Below the pieces are notes generated by a model that was given only the letters and a program-made list of their open reading frames with translations, did not search any database and was not told the origin of the DNA. A program made the position numbers and the translations under genes. 64,000 nt of DNA from Pilatotrama ljubarskyi (lineage: Eukaryota > Basidiomycota > Agaricomycetes > Polyporales > Polyporaceae), in assembly GCA_022385805.1 (NCBI GenBank), contig MU277686.1:296726-360725 (forward strand). Direction: 5' to 3'. This document shows positions 1 through 10,088 of the stretch, one piece after another; position 1 is the stretch's first letter, and every line of letters starts with the position of its first letter.

Positions 1-1
1 G

Positions 2-451
2 CTCCCCGCCATCTACGCCGAGTTGGTGTTCAAACATCTCGAAGCTGACTGGCTCTCGGCCGAGGTCATGGAGCCGCACGTACCGCGGATCCGCACGCCG
101 CCGTATCTGTCCAGTACGCCCGACGTATACCACATTCCACTCCGGAACGACCATTCCCGGACGAAGGGTAACACCGCACCTCCGAGGTTACTGGTCCTCT
201 GTTCCGACGGTCTCTCCGATTTATATGACGGATACTCCTTCCAAGACATGGCCGACGAGTGGATCCAAGTCGTCGGGCAGGAGCTCGACTCGACGAGCGT
301 TCCGGGCGCTGGCCGAGCGAACTTGGCACTATCTCTCCTCAGGGAAGCGATAGGTGGATCCGATACCCAACTCGTGTCGCGTAATCTTACGGTAGAGATG
401 GAAGAACGATGGATGGATGATACCACCATCGTCGTGCAGCGTTTGCCTTGA
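2..451 (+). CDS. PP2C-family protein phosphatase, C-terminal part (5' end outside window)
   Basis: Open frame enters from the left edge and ends at 449-451, giving about 149 residues of a metal-dependent Ser/Thr phosphatase. The metal-binding signature LLVLCSDGLSDLYDG (about residues 63-77 of the visible part) and the terminal DDTTIVVQ motif are typical of the last third of PP2C enzymes, where these Asp residues hold the catalytic Mn/Mg ions. The inserted stretch between them resembles fungal mitochondrial PP2C such as Ptc5 (pyruvate dehydrogenase phosphatase), but that assignment is only inference because the N-terminus and any targeting peptide are missing. No intron is needed in the visible part. 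Its 3' end converges on the zinc-cluster gene at 953. Confidence 0.85.
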   Translation, partial: LPAIYAELVFKHLEADWLSAEVMEPHVPRIRTPPYLSSTPDVYHIPLRNDHSRTKGNTAPPRLLVLCSDGLSDLYDGYSFQDMADEWIQVVGQELDSTSVPGAGRANLALSLLREAIGGSDTQLVSRNLTVEMEERWMDDTTIVVQRLP

Positions 452-952
452 CGTATACTAGCATATACCAGCCCGGATCGAACATACACGCTGTTATGAT
501 ACCCCGTTCCATACACGTAGCTGCGATAGAAAGTAAGCTTACAGTCCCGGATGTACAAAGCAATGAGAAGCCAGCGGATGGTCGTGTTTCGGCGCGTTAT
601 GCTATAGTGGTATTACATATATACAGCAACCATAAACCCTAGATAGCGGGCACAGCACAAGAGCGCCACACCAGAGTCCCTTATTAATGAAAGGCTTACG
701 CGATAGCAGCAGGAAAGCCGGAGGACGACATAAGCGTAGGTGCATGGAGCGAACTGCAAGGGATAGGGACTAGAAGCTACCGCTTGCCAATTGAGGGACC
801 TGCTCGGAATGATGCCGACTCCTCTTCCGGAACAGGAGCACGGCCATTACCCTTCGAGCGCAGTTTGCAGAGGGGGCATAGACGGATAAACATCTCGACC
901 ATCGGCCAAGTGATAGTAGCCTGGTCGTCCCGAGATTAGCCACGCCGCCGTA
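452..952. other. Convergent intergenic region, nothing recognised
   Basis: Space between the stop of the PP2C gene and the stop of the zinc-cluster gene on the opposite strand. Frames here are short and carry no recognisable domain. It presumably holds the two 3' untranslated regions and polyadenylation signals. Confidence 0.5.
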
Positions 953-2395
953 CTATGAAGCCAAACCGCTCACCACACCGATGCGTCGGGCCTCGAACAG
1001 CATCGTCGACGATGAGCCATGATTCCTGTGCGTGTAGACCAAGACGTCGTAGATCTGGTTCTGCACAGGCACACGCTCGAAGACCGCCGCGGACTGGAGG
1101 GGGCTGAGTCCGTTCTCCGCGAGTTTCTTCGCGCTCTCACTGTTCTCCTCCCCGTCCGCCTGCATCACGTAGTTGAGCCGGAGCTTTTCCTCGTCCTCCC
1201 TGTTCATGTTGTAGAAGGCGTCGCGCGGCAGCAGTATGAGGTGACGTTTCGACGAGCCGGAACGCGCGTGATGGCACGAGGTCCACATCTGGAGTCTAGG
1301 CGACAGCGATGACAGCCGGTTTTCCGATATCGCTCGGGCCACCTCTGCGTATACGTCCATTGGGAACGTTGCGGTGTCCCGCAGCTCTTGTGACAAGCCG
1401 CCAAGGAATTTGTACAGCGCTTCCTCGAATGCATGGCGCGAAGGCATCTCGATGGCATTGACACTTCGAAGGCCTCGGATGACAACGTCCTGTAGTGGCA
1501 CGAACGATGGATGTGTCCATGGGTCAACGTGTGGCGTTGTGACGATCATACCCTGCTCATAGAGTATCCACTTGTCAGTACGAGAATCGCACGCATACGT
1601 TTGGAACACGCATTTACCCATGTAAATGAGCCGTCAGGGCCTGTCTGCTGAAAGGATCCGTCCGGATCCTGCTCCATAGGGACGTCCTCGTCGATGGCCC
1701 CCGGTGGCGGCGGATGTGGAGGAACATATTGCCTGATTTGGGGCTCAGTACGCATCTCCCCTTCAAATGTTGGTCCACTCGAAGGCCCCGCAGGTGAGTC
1801 GTTCTTCGCCTCGTCTTCCTCGCCAGGGTGCTCATTCACCAAGAAAGAGGCTGTCTTGGATGCATATGGTGCGACGGGGCGATCGCGGGTGGGTGCATGG
1901 TCCGTTGGAACTTTGTGACGTTTCTTGGGGGTATAATTACAATCCGTTTCGTTGTCCTCTTGGCAGTGGTTGCATACAGGCAGATTTCGATCACACTGAT
2001 ATTCTGACATTAGAGAAAGGAGGGCTATACAAAGCCTTTAGGGGACGTACTTTCAAGTTCTTCAGCCGACATCTGTCGCATCTTGGTATACCGCGATGTG
2101 CGGGCGTAGGCAGTGGCGTATACTTGCACTCACGCCCGGCGGCCCACGAGCAATGATTGCAGGTAGGCAGTACACGGTCGCACTGGCCAAGCATGAGAGA
2201 CGGGAAGATTACTGGGCAGAAGGGACGAACCTTGAGGTTGTTCAGACGACAATGGTCGCACCGTGGTTTTCCTCTCCTTCCCTTCCACTGCGACTGGCGA
2301 GCCATATACACCTTTGGGTTTGGTATCCGTATGGTGAGCTGACTGTCGTCACCGGACTCGGCCGCGGACTCGCTTCCAGCAGGAGAATCTGCCAT
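953..2395 (-). CDS. Zn2Cys6 transcription factor with two tandem zinc clusters
   Basis: Four exons: 2395-2231, 2182-2051, 1995-1618, 1570-953 (430 aa). All junctions are GT-AG and in phase 0. The N-terminal acidic/serine stretch is followed by two Gal4-type clusters: CDHCRLNNLKCDRVLPTCNHC (interrupted by intron 1 after Lys) and CDRCRLKNLKCDRNLPVCNHC (interrupted by intron 2 at the same codon). Each has the six cysteines expected to bind two zinc ions and contact CGG-type DNA. A proline/acid-rich linker follows, then a C-terminal region of unknown fold with a TSCHHARSGS motif that I cannot assign. The fungal Zn2Cys6 middle homology domain is not evident. Start chosen at the ATG just before MADSPAGSES. 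Likely a nuclear DNA-binding regulator; target unknown. Confidence 0.85.
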
Positions 2396-3077
2396 GTCGG
2401 TTATGTGATGAATGCCCTGGCAAAATGCAAAATGCTCAACGACATGAAGCACAAGCTGTTAAAAGAGGACCGGCGCACCTGGGCAATGGTTACGCGTACA
2501 GACAAGGACAGAAAGACGGATGATGTGATAAGACGCTGACAGAGCGACAAAGGTGAGGCTGTTCGGGCTGGGGAGACAGCAAGAACCACAAGCAGATCCT
2601 CAGATAGAACGAAAGCCAGACGTTTGCTGAAAGACAGGAGAGGTCGTCCAGGCAAGAACGACGACGCCGGTCGCTCTGCCGATGTGAGTTTGTACAGACA
2701 AGAAACCAAATCCGGCCAAACGAACCTAGTCAGATACGTGACCGTTATGGTGCCTGGTCACACTTAGATCCGTTCAGCTCACGCCATTGCTGCGTCTTCC
2801 ATCACACTACAGGGGTGGCCATGGCCCTAGCTCCTTTGCTTTACATTTTCATGGCTCAGACAACCTTGCCATTCAAGCCGGTACCCCTCTGAATGAAGCG
2901 GACGACTGGCTAGCCGCATGCTATCGACGGCGTCGATGCCACGACGGCGATGACGGAAGATCCCGCCACGCTATGAAGCTGATTACCATTTCGGGGTGCG
3001 TACTTGTAGTTCGTACCGACTCGCTCCGACCCGGGATGATCACACGACTGGCCCACGTCCTGCTCGGTACTACTGCT
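2396..3077. other. Upstream region of the zinc-cluster gene
   Basis: About 680 bp between the start of the zinc-cluster regulator and the left target-site duplication of the inverted-repeat element. Frames are short and show no domain. It presumably contains the promoter of the regulator. Confidence 0.4.
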
Positions 3078-3084
3078 GTTCAAC
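3078..3084. repeat. Target-site duplication, left copy (GTTCAAC)
   Basis: Identical heptamer at 4352-4358. GTTCAAC is palindromic except for its central base. The centre reads C on the plus strand in both copies, so this is a direct repeat and not an extension of the inverted repeat. Confidence 0.7.
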
Positions 3085-3119
3085 CCCAGTGAGAATCGAC
3101 CTCATTAAGGTCGATTACG
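3085..3119 (+). repeat. Left terminal inverted repeat
   Basis: Pairs with 4317-4351. The only difference in the core is a T/C transition after CGACC. Confidence 0.8.
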
Positions 3120-4029
3120 CTCGATTACTGTCAATTGCCTTCTGTTACGATCTATCTAACGCTCATTTCAATCAAAAATGTCTCCTGTTTTCTTCGTCGA
3201 TCGTTCATTTTGTTCGACGTTTCTGTGAACGGTTTCGGAGAAACCGCTCGATTTCCGGTCCACTCGCCGGGCCACCGATCGTCGGTTTGTGGCCTTTCAC
3301 AGAAACTGCGATGATCTGGTCACTTTCACGACGTCACCTCACTCAGACCTATTTGAGACCACTGCACGTCGAAGGCGAGCATGCCACGTCTTCCCTCAGA
3401 CCACCATCCCCTCCCGCGTCGCGACTCAGTATACACTTAGGTGACCGACGCTCGGACCCTCTCCCGCCCAACTTTTCGGACTGTCCTGCTAGAGCTTGCG
3501 CCCCCTCGTGATGTCAAGTGAGTATAATATATATCGAGTATCCCTGATGTGATTGACATCGTCTATATGTGCATATACTCACCCTTTCCCGTCTTCCGAT
3601 GACTGATAGTTGCTTGGACAATCCGGCATGCCCTGCTAGATGCAGGTAAGTACATATCACCATGCACCCCATCCACTGCTCTTCTGACTGAGCACTACCG
3701 AGTACGTGCAGCTGCGAAGATTGCATTCTGAACGAGGGATGTTACTGTACACTCGGGCCCCGTGTTTGCTGCCGCAACGAGGCGTGTACGATCACACTAT
3801 GTGTTCACGCGCTCGCGCGCTAACAGCCCACTGTGTTCCACAGGCCCGGTTATCTGTAGCACGTCAAAGGGGCCGCCGAATGGTACGTCCGGGGCAAGGG
3901 CGGGGTTCTGTACCCCAGGGCGCGATGTTCAATAGGTGAACCAGCCATTTGTCGAGCCGCGGCCCGCGCGAGAGTACACTCCGTTTCTGCGCCGGGCGAG
4001 CGGTGCTCCCGACCGCGAGCGCAGCGCGA

Positions 4030-4090
4030 GGGCGGAGGCGGGGGCGGGGGCGGGGGCGGGGGCGGGGGCGGGGCGAGGGCGAGGGCGGGC
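4030..4090 (+). repeat. GGGGGC tandem repeat, G-quadruplex-like
   Basis: Imperfect hexamer repeat of (G)4-5C units grading into GAGGGC units, inside the inverted-repeat element. More than four consecutive G-runs on the plus strand could form a quadruplex. Apparent Ala/Gly- or Arg/Pro-rich frames across it are repeat artefacts. Confidence 0.8.
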
Positions 4091-4316
4091 TCGGGTGCAC
4101 GGCGTTGCTGTCGGACGATACCGGGAGTGGATGTGAGTAGCTGGAGAATCTGTCCATTACTGTGCATTACGATCTGTTTGAATCGAGGCGAATCGCGCGC
4201 AATTGAGCATAATTTCTGTCAATCGAGCTGAATGGATCTATATCTGCAAAAACGGTATAATTTTGATTGCCACCCATTAATGCCCATTGCGAGCTGCCCG
4301 GCAGATGTTAATGGGC

Positions 4317-4351
4317 TCTAATCGACCTTAATGGGGTCGATTCTCACTGGG
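4317..4351 (-). repeat. Right terminal inverted repeat
   Basis: Reverse complement of the left end with one mismatch, ending in CTCACTGGG immediately before the GTTCAAC duplication. Confidence 0.8.
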
Positions 4352-4358
4352 GTTCAAC
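4352..4358. repeat. Target-site duplication, right copy (GTTCAAC)
   Basis: Matches 3078-3084 exactly in direct orientation and abuts the right terminal inverted repeat. Confidence 0.7.
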
Positions 4359-5373
4359 GACACAGAGAGTGATTATTCCACGTCCACCTTGTTCTGATCA
4401 CACATGTAGTACTCAGACTGGCAAGATGCCAGAGGCCTCGCAATCCGACTGGCGCCGGCCAGCGAACCGTCGGTCTGCGTCGTGTCATCTGAAGTTCCTC
4501 GATTGCTTGGCAAGGCGACATCAACAGCAGGTTGACTCGAACGCTGAACCTGCTGGTAAGAGCCACATGCGCATACACGGTAACGAAGGGATGTCCATTC
4601 ACGTTTTCCGGGCTAGTGAGGTTACCTTCGCTTCAAGGATGGCAGCAGCGCTGAAGCCACAATGATCCAGAACGCTTTCGTTGTGACTCTAGCCCTGTGC
4701 TGGGCTCCCCTCGACACTTTCGACAGCATCCTTGCCCATTGCAGTGCAGGCTCACCTTGTCCCACTCCATTGAAGCTGAGCAGACGCCGTCACGGACCGA
4801 GAGGTACCAGAATGCGCTCATGAGGGACAAAGCACAATGCTGATGAACGTGTGCAGCCCGCTTCGCGCCACCGAGCTGATATGAACGTGGCCGAGGATGC
4901 AGGCCCGCTCATGTGGAAGCAAGCTCGGGCGAAGCAGTCGGCTGCTCGCCGAGCACACCGGCAAGGGCAGCGCGTGCGCGTGACAGGCGTCTATATCAGA
5001 TGCCGCCAATCATGAACATGGACATTGCCGGCGGCCCTGGTGCAGCTTGCCACAACCGCCCATGGTGGATGGCAGAGTACTTCTTAGGGCTCGACGGGTA
5101 TGGGGGCCTGCTCGGAGCGAAGCAAGGTCCATATGGGATTGTCAGCCTTCGAGACCATCAGTAGGTCACAGCCCTCCATTCCAAGCGGCTTCTGCGATTT
5201 GCCTGCACCCACCATGTGCAGCCAGTTGACACTCTCATCGCTTCCCAGAACTGTGCCGTCTGGTGCGACCTCCGTCTAGTCAGCTGGGCTATAAATGCCA
5301 CCCAGAATGCCCCGATATTCCCTAGCCTCCTGCTCCTCGACATCTCCCTTGCAACGAGCGCAGTTCGCCTGCT
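4359..5373. other. Intergenic region upstream of the secreted-protein gene
   Basis: About 1 kb with only short frames, none carrying a recognisable domain or continuing across plausible splice sites. A TATA-like GGCTATAAATG at about 5287-5297, about 80 bp upstream of the start codon at 5374, is the only promoter-like motif I noted. Confidence 0.4.
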
Positions 5374-6448
5374 ATGATGCTCTCTTCCCTTGCCGTCTTC
5401 GCCCTCGCCGGCACTCTCTCTGCCTTCCCCGCCGCCCTGGCTATTGCATCGCACAAGCGAGCTACGGCTTTCTTCAACCCGGCAGAGGGGGGAGGTTCGA
5501 TGTTTATCGATGCTGGCAACGGCTTGGGTGAGCCCTTGAACGTGCGCAGGCTCAGCGCCGCTATATCTCCATCGACGCGAAGTGTGCTGAAGCAACATCA
5601 TGATAGGTCATCATCTCGGGATTGAGTTCGCCCCAGGTTCTCAATGAGGACGGGATCGTCAACTACGCGAGGGCTATCGGTTTGTGAGCTACTTGCAATC
5701 AACGACGGTGGCGGATTCTCGCTCACCGGCATCCTTCTGCGCAGTTCTACGGAGTGCTTCGGAATTCATCTCGGTAACCCCTTCGCCGCCAACCTGGGTG
5801 ACGGACACGGCCCCGTCAACCAGACCATCGAGCTCCGCCAGGACTTCGGCGACTCTAGCGTCGGGACTTGCCTCGAGAGCCTCATCGGAGGTAACCACTT
5901 CAGGTGAGCTCGCCTACTCAATCCCGCCTAGAGCGCTTAATCCGCAAGAACGTGCGTTGACTTGTCGCGCTTCCCTAGAGTATACTTCCAGAACGGACCA
6001 TCTGCGAATAGTGGGGCTGCTTTTCTTGGGTGCGTCGCGCCAGCCCCGCTCGCGCACACTGCTCTCGGGTCTGACGGAACGTCAATAAAAGTGTCTCGAA
6101 AGAGGAACCGGCGACGGATAACCACGACATCGTACCCGATGGCTACGACATAGGCCGGTGAGTTGCGGTCGCCACGGACCATCACGGAGAACCGCTTAAG
6201 TCGTGCACTACTGTAGCAACGAGCTCGTTGCCAGCGCCATGGGCACGACGAGCTTCGGCGGCATGACCTACAGCACGACCGCGCAGAACATGACCGGACT
6301 GCTCCCCGTCGGCTCCGCGGGGGTGAACCATGGTGCGTCTTGCACCTGCCGCACCCTTCTCTTCTTTCATTTCCGCTGACCCGCGTGCGATCCGTCAGGC
6401 ATTGCGATTGACGGCATCGTCACCGTCCTTACCGTTATCGTTCAGTAG
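5374..6448 (+). CDS. Small secreted protein, uncharacterised basidiomycete family
   Basis: Seven exons: 5374-5541, 5607-5683, 5745-5903, 5979-6029, 6092-6157, 6217-6332, 6399-6448 (228 aa). All introns are 51-75 bp GT-AG and frames join exactly. The N-terminus is a classical signal peptide (hydrophobic LAVFALAGTLSAFPAALA). The mature part has the motifs GGGSMFIDAGNGLGEPLN, TECFGIHLG, CLESLIGGNHFR and QNGPSANSGAAFL, with two cysteines that may pair. I see no enzyme signature or membrane anchor, so an extracellular role is inferred from the signal peptide only. The motif-rich sequence resembles a conserved secreted family of polypores as far as I recall, but no function is known to me. Confidence 0.85.
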
Positions 6449-7049
6449 GACCGTCGCTGAGCAGGAAAGCAATCATGTGTTGTGTTCGACCGGTTGAGTG
6501 GCATGCGGTCGTGTGCTGCAGAGATTGGCGCTAGCGAGGCTCTTGATGCTAAGTTACGTATCTTGTACCGATACCATAGGGTTGCGAGTTTAAAGCCATA
6601 CTTGATACCCCGGAGCAGCATGCAACATGTACGTTGCGCTCATGTGTGCATCGAGACACCAGCTCTATGTATTATAGTGACAGGAGATGCTCAGAGCGAC
6701 GCTATCGCGCAGTCTTCCGAGTCCTGTATGGCTGGCGGCGACGTCTTGCCAAAACCGTGCAATTTGAATAGTAAGACAGTTGGATTATGACTGCAAGTGC
6801 GAGATTGCATGCCACAACCAGGTATATGGAAGCTTGGGGAAAACATCGTGCTGCGTTGCAGTTAACGTTGCGAAATGGTATTGTACAGTGCTGTGTGTTG
6901 CAGAACCAATCCAAAGCAGAAACATAAGGAATCGCCATACACTTTGCCAAGCGCCTCGTCCTTTCCGACTCGCCTGTATCGCACATCAGGCGCTGTAGGA
7001 TGATGAGCGGACTTGTCAGCGGTCGTGCGGGCCTCAAAAGCTCGCAGCG
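6449..7049. other. Convergent intergenic region, nothing recognised
   Basis: Lies between the stop of the secreted-protein gene and the stop of DBF4. It contains only short, unconserved frames and presumably the two 3' untranslated regions. Confidence 0.5.
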
Positions 7050-9200
7050 TCAAGCCTCGACCTCGCAGTTAGCCGCGTCCACCCACTCGTCCCACCGCAC
7101 ATCGTCTCCATAGCTGGCATCGCCGACGCGTCGCATCAGCGCCTCAGAGTCCTCGCCCTCGCTCAGCATCGCGAGGGCCTGCTGCGCCTGCTCCTCCTCC
7201 CGCGCCTCGGCCTGGGCCTCCGCGATGAAGCGCGCATTCTCCTCCTCGACCTCCTGCACGGTCCGGCGACGCACGCGCGAGAGCACACGGTCGAGGTGCG
7301 CAAAGTGCGCGTCGTCCATGGCGAACTTGCGGTGTCTCTTGCTGACGATGTGCTGTGGCGCAAGGACGTAGGTCAGCTACCATATAACTGTTGGAACACA
7401 GGAGAACAGTAAGACGAACGTCTCGGAAGTCCTCGAACTTCACGCGGCAGCATTCACAGTACCCCGGCTTAGTCGCCTCATCGCGCTTAGGCAGCTTGAG
7501 CGTGTTCGTGCTCTTGCTCTTGCGCAGAAACTTCGCACGCTCCGGGATGGTCGAAGGCGGGCCCATCGAGTTTTCCTTGGTCTGCCTGAGCGCAGTGGGA
7601 GCCGCAATGGACGCGCGGCGTGAGGTCGTCACCTGCTGTTGCAGCTTTTCCTTCAGCGCAGGAGGGAGCTGCAGCATGCGGAAGGGTGCGCCAGCAGTGG
7701 AGGTGGTGCCTGTGGTGGAGGTGATCCCGACGCTATTCCCGGACGCGGCCATGTATGCTGTGGAGGCAAGATAGCCAGAGGCGTGGGCCGACTCCATCTT
7801 GTCGCCTTCGCCGAAGTCTGCGTCGAGATCGACAAGGCCCTCCATGCCGCGCTCGGGGAACGTTGCGCGTCGCTGCAGGTTGTTCATCGACGCACAGCGG
7901 CGGAGGTCATGTTGCTGTTGTTGTTGAGCGGCTTGGATCCGCGCCTGTACCTGAGCCCTCCGTTTCCGCTCGTGCTGCTGCAGTCGTGCTTTCCGTCGTG
8001 CTTTCTCCGCTTTGCGCTCCTGCTCTGCCCGTTCTGCCTTCTGCCGGCGGCGCTCTTCGCGTTCATCGTACTCCAAGAAGGGCCCCCGAGCGAGGGGATG
8101 ACAATGTGGTACGGGCCACGCGCCGCGCTCCTTCCCATCCCTGGTCTTGCTGATGGGATACTCCGCGGCCGCGATCGTAGCGAGTTCTTGCTTGAGGTCT
8201 TCTACTAGAACAAAATAGCTCTCTTTCGAGAAGTAGATGTAGTCGTGGCGCCGTTGTGTCGGGTCGCGTTCCGTAGTACCGTGAAGTCGTTCGGTTTCCA
8301 GCAGACGGGCCAAGTTATGCTCTTTCGAGACTTGCTGGGCACGTACGGGAAGGGAGCCGGTAGCGGACGATACGCGGGGAGCGTGGCAACGATCGAGAAT
8401 GTTGTGAAGCTTGTCTGCGGACCAGATCTTCATGTTGAAAGAGCGTGCTTTCTGCACGAGGGAGGGCGTTGCGCCATTGCTCGCAAGGGCACTTGCGTAA
8501 GGTATCAACGGAGAACCATAGGCAATATAATCGAACATGCGTACCGGCCACGGAGCCTGATCGGACTCCCAAGCAAGCCACCAGGTTGTGCCGACGTCGC
8601 TGTTTCCCTTGCATCCTTCCGCCCATCCTTCTCGGTGTTCTCCTTGTCGTCTATGTCGTGAAGAGTGATGAAATGGGTGATTTCTTTTGAAAAAAAGTCT
8701 TCGATACGCTGGTGTGCAGTTCGCGGGCGTAGGCCACATGGCTCCGTTCAGATAGATTTCCGACCAATTCATATGAACCATATACTCACAGCGCCCATGT
8801 ATGTCACTCTCTTCTCCAAATGCGCTCTCGTTGTCGCGATCTCGGGGTTCCCGGTGTCGATGTCGAAGTAGAAGACCCAGTTGGGGAAGGCACGGGTGTA
8901 CTTGATCCTGAACTCCTCTTCTCGTGCTATCCTCTCCTTCTCCCGTCTGCGCTCCCTTTCCTTCTTCGCGTCCGCACGTGACACGGCCGGGGTGGGCGAC
9001 TGCTCCACCACAGGCTGAGGCGCGGTCTTGGCGCGCTTCGAGCTGTGGTCGGTGAGCTCAGGAGCAGGTTCTGGAGAGTGCGGCCGCTTGATGGCGGCAG
9101 AAGCCTTCTTGAGAGTGGTCCGACATGGTGAGATGGACATGCCAGTGTTGTGGGGCTGCGGACGTGTGGCTAGCGGGTTGCGGATGAGGGCGGTCGCCAT
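7050..9200 (-). CDS. dbf4: DBF4, regulatory subunit of Cdc7 kinase (DDK)
   Basis: Four exons: 9200-8790, 8708-8545, 8491-7420, 7352-7050 (649 aa). Dbf4 activates Cdc7, which phosphorylates the MCM helicase at licensed origins. The N-terminal basic region is followed by a BRCT-like segment (NWVFYFDIDTGNPEIATTRAHLEKR, with the downstream TRIEDFFSKEITHFIT strand; only its parts are given here) and a KIWSADKLHNILDRC segment. A long Lys/Glu-rich coiled coil follows. The C-terminus carries the diagnostic motif-C zinc finger: CECCRVKFEDFRDHIVSKRH (Cys-X2-Cys ... His-X5-His), with intron 3 inside it. Two KEN triplets (DDKENTE and QTKENSM) could be APC/C degrons. Three ACGCGT boxes lie just upstream of the start. 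Confidence 0.92.
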
Positions 9201-9207
9201 GCGGAGA

Positions 9208-9403
9208 ACGCGTGTGTGGTATTACAGGGCGCGTGTAGCCGCCCCGTGTCGGGTAGGGTGGGTGTATGCAAGAAAGAGCGGAGAAAGAGGTGGAAAGGAT
9301 ACAAGAGCGACGGTAGACGCAGAGCAGAGGACGAGAGGAGGCAGGAGGTGAAGAGACGCGTGACGGAACAAATCTGGTTCATCAGACCAAACAAATAACG
9401 CGT
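9208..9403 (-). promoter_or_regulatory. MluI cell-cycle boxes (ACGCGT) upstream of DBF4
   Basis: ACGCGT occurs at 9208-9213, 9356-9361 and 9398-9403, that is 8, 156 and 198 bp upstream of the DBF4 start. This hexamer is the binding site of the MBF-type G1/S factor in ascomycete yeasts, where DNA-replication genes carry it. Use by this fungus is inferred. Confidence 0.45.
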
Positions 9404-10088
9404 GCAGCGTGCCCTCCTCGACGCGCCTGCAATTGCGTCCCGCTTGCTCAAGAATACTGCTTCGCAAGCTCATGTGGGCTGCTCTTTTCTCTACATGCTG
9501 TCGCACAAGCCCAGAGATCCCAGACACATGAAGACTTGGTGGAGGACCGAGTGAATCGCGGTTGAAGGTTCGGAGTAGCTAGGATCGGCACCGCATAGGT
9601 TCCTCTACGACACTGCAACTAAAAACATAGGCTATCGGCTATATTTGCACTCCTACAAATCATCGTGCTAGAGACTGAAGAGAGTGAGAAGTGCGCGGTC
9701 GAGTCGATGCCCAGATGCACCTCGCTGGCTCCGACTTCAACGACACCCTCCGTTCTTCTCGGAGCGCTCTTCGGTGAATGATAAACATCTCACGACGCAC
9801 GTGACCGCGTCAGACGGCAAGCGCTAATAGTCGCGCTCCCTGAACTTCAGTAAGGTTACTTAGTCCAAGGACGGAGACGTTGAGGCCCAACATATGAATA
9901 GGTTCAGACTCTATTTCCACAAGAGGAGCGTATTCAATTCATGATTCAAAGTAATGCAATGCATAAGTATCGCAGCTCAAGCCCACCGCGTAGACAGCCA
10001 CTGTATGGGAGCTGTACATTATATAGTACATCCATAATCTCCACGCAACCCCAAGCATCACTGCCGGAGGTGATCCGGTGTTCAGGCC
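9404..10088. other. Intergenic region, nothing recognised
   Basis: About 680 bp between the DBF4 promoter region and the stop of the hydrolase gene. It contains only short frames without domain similarity. Confidence 0.45.

Larger units (their letters stand above)
3085..4351. mobile_element. Non-autonomous DNA transposon-like element with TIRs and 7-bp TSD
   Basis: The left end CCCAGTGAGAATCGACC at 3085 and its reverse complement ending at 4351 continue as inverted repeats for about 35 bp with one mismatch, up to a TCGATTA block. Both ends are flanked by the direct repeat GTTCAAC (3078-3084 and 4352-4358). Subterminal DNA is AT-rich with repeated TCGATT/CAATTG-like words, unlike the GC-rich genes around it. 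No transposase frame is visible inside, so the 1267-bp element would be mobilised in trans. The CAGTG-type terminus recalls hAT or KDZ elements, but those make 8-bp duplications, so the superfamily is left open. Confidence 0.8.

Noticed and set aside
3850..4167. Poly-Pro and Arg/Ala/Gly-rich frames in the inverted-repeat element
   Set aside because: They are translations of the GGGGGC repeat in several frames, not genes.
7144..8781. Single uninterrupted 545-codon protein on the minus strand
   Set aside because: This open frame reads through three introns of DBF4; the spliced model gives the BRCT-like part and the zinc finger.
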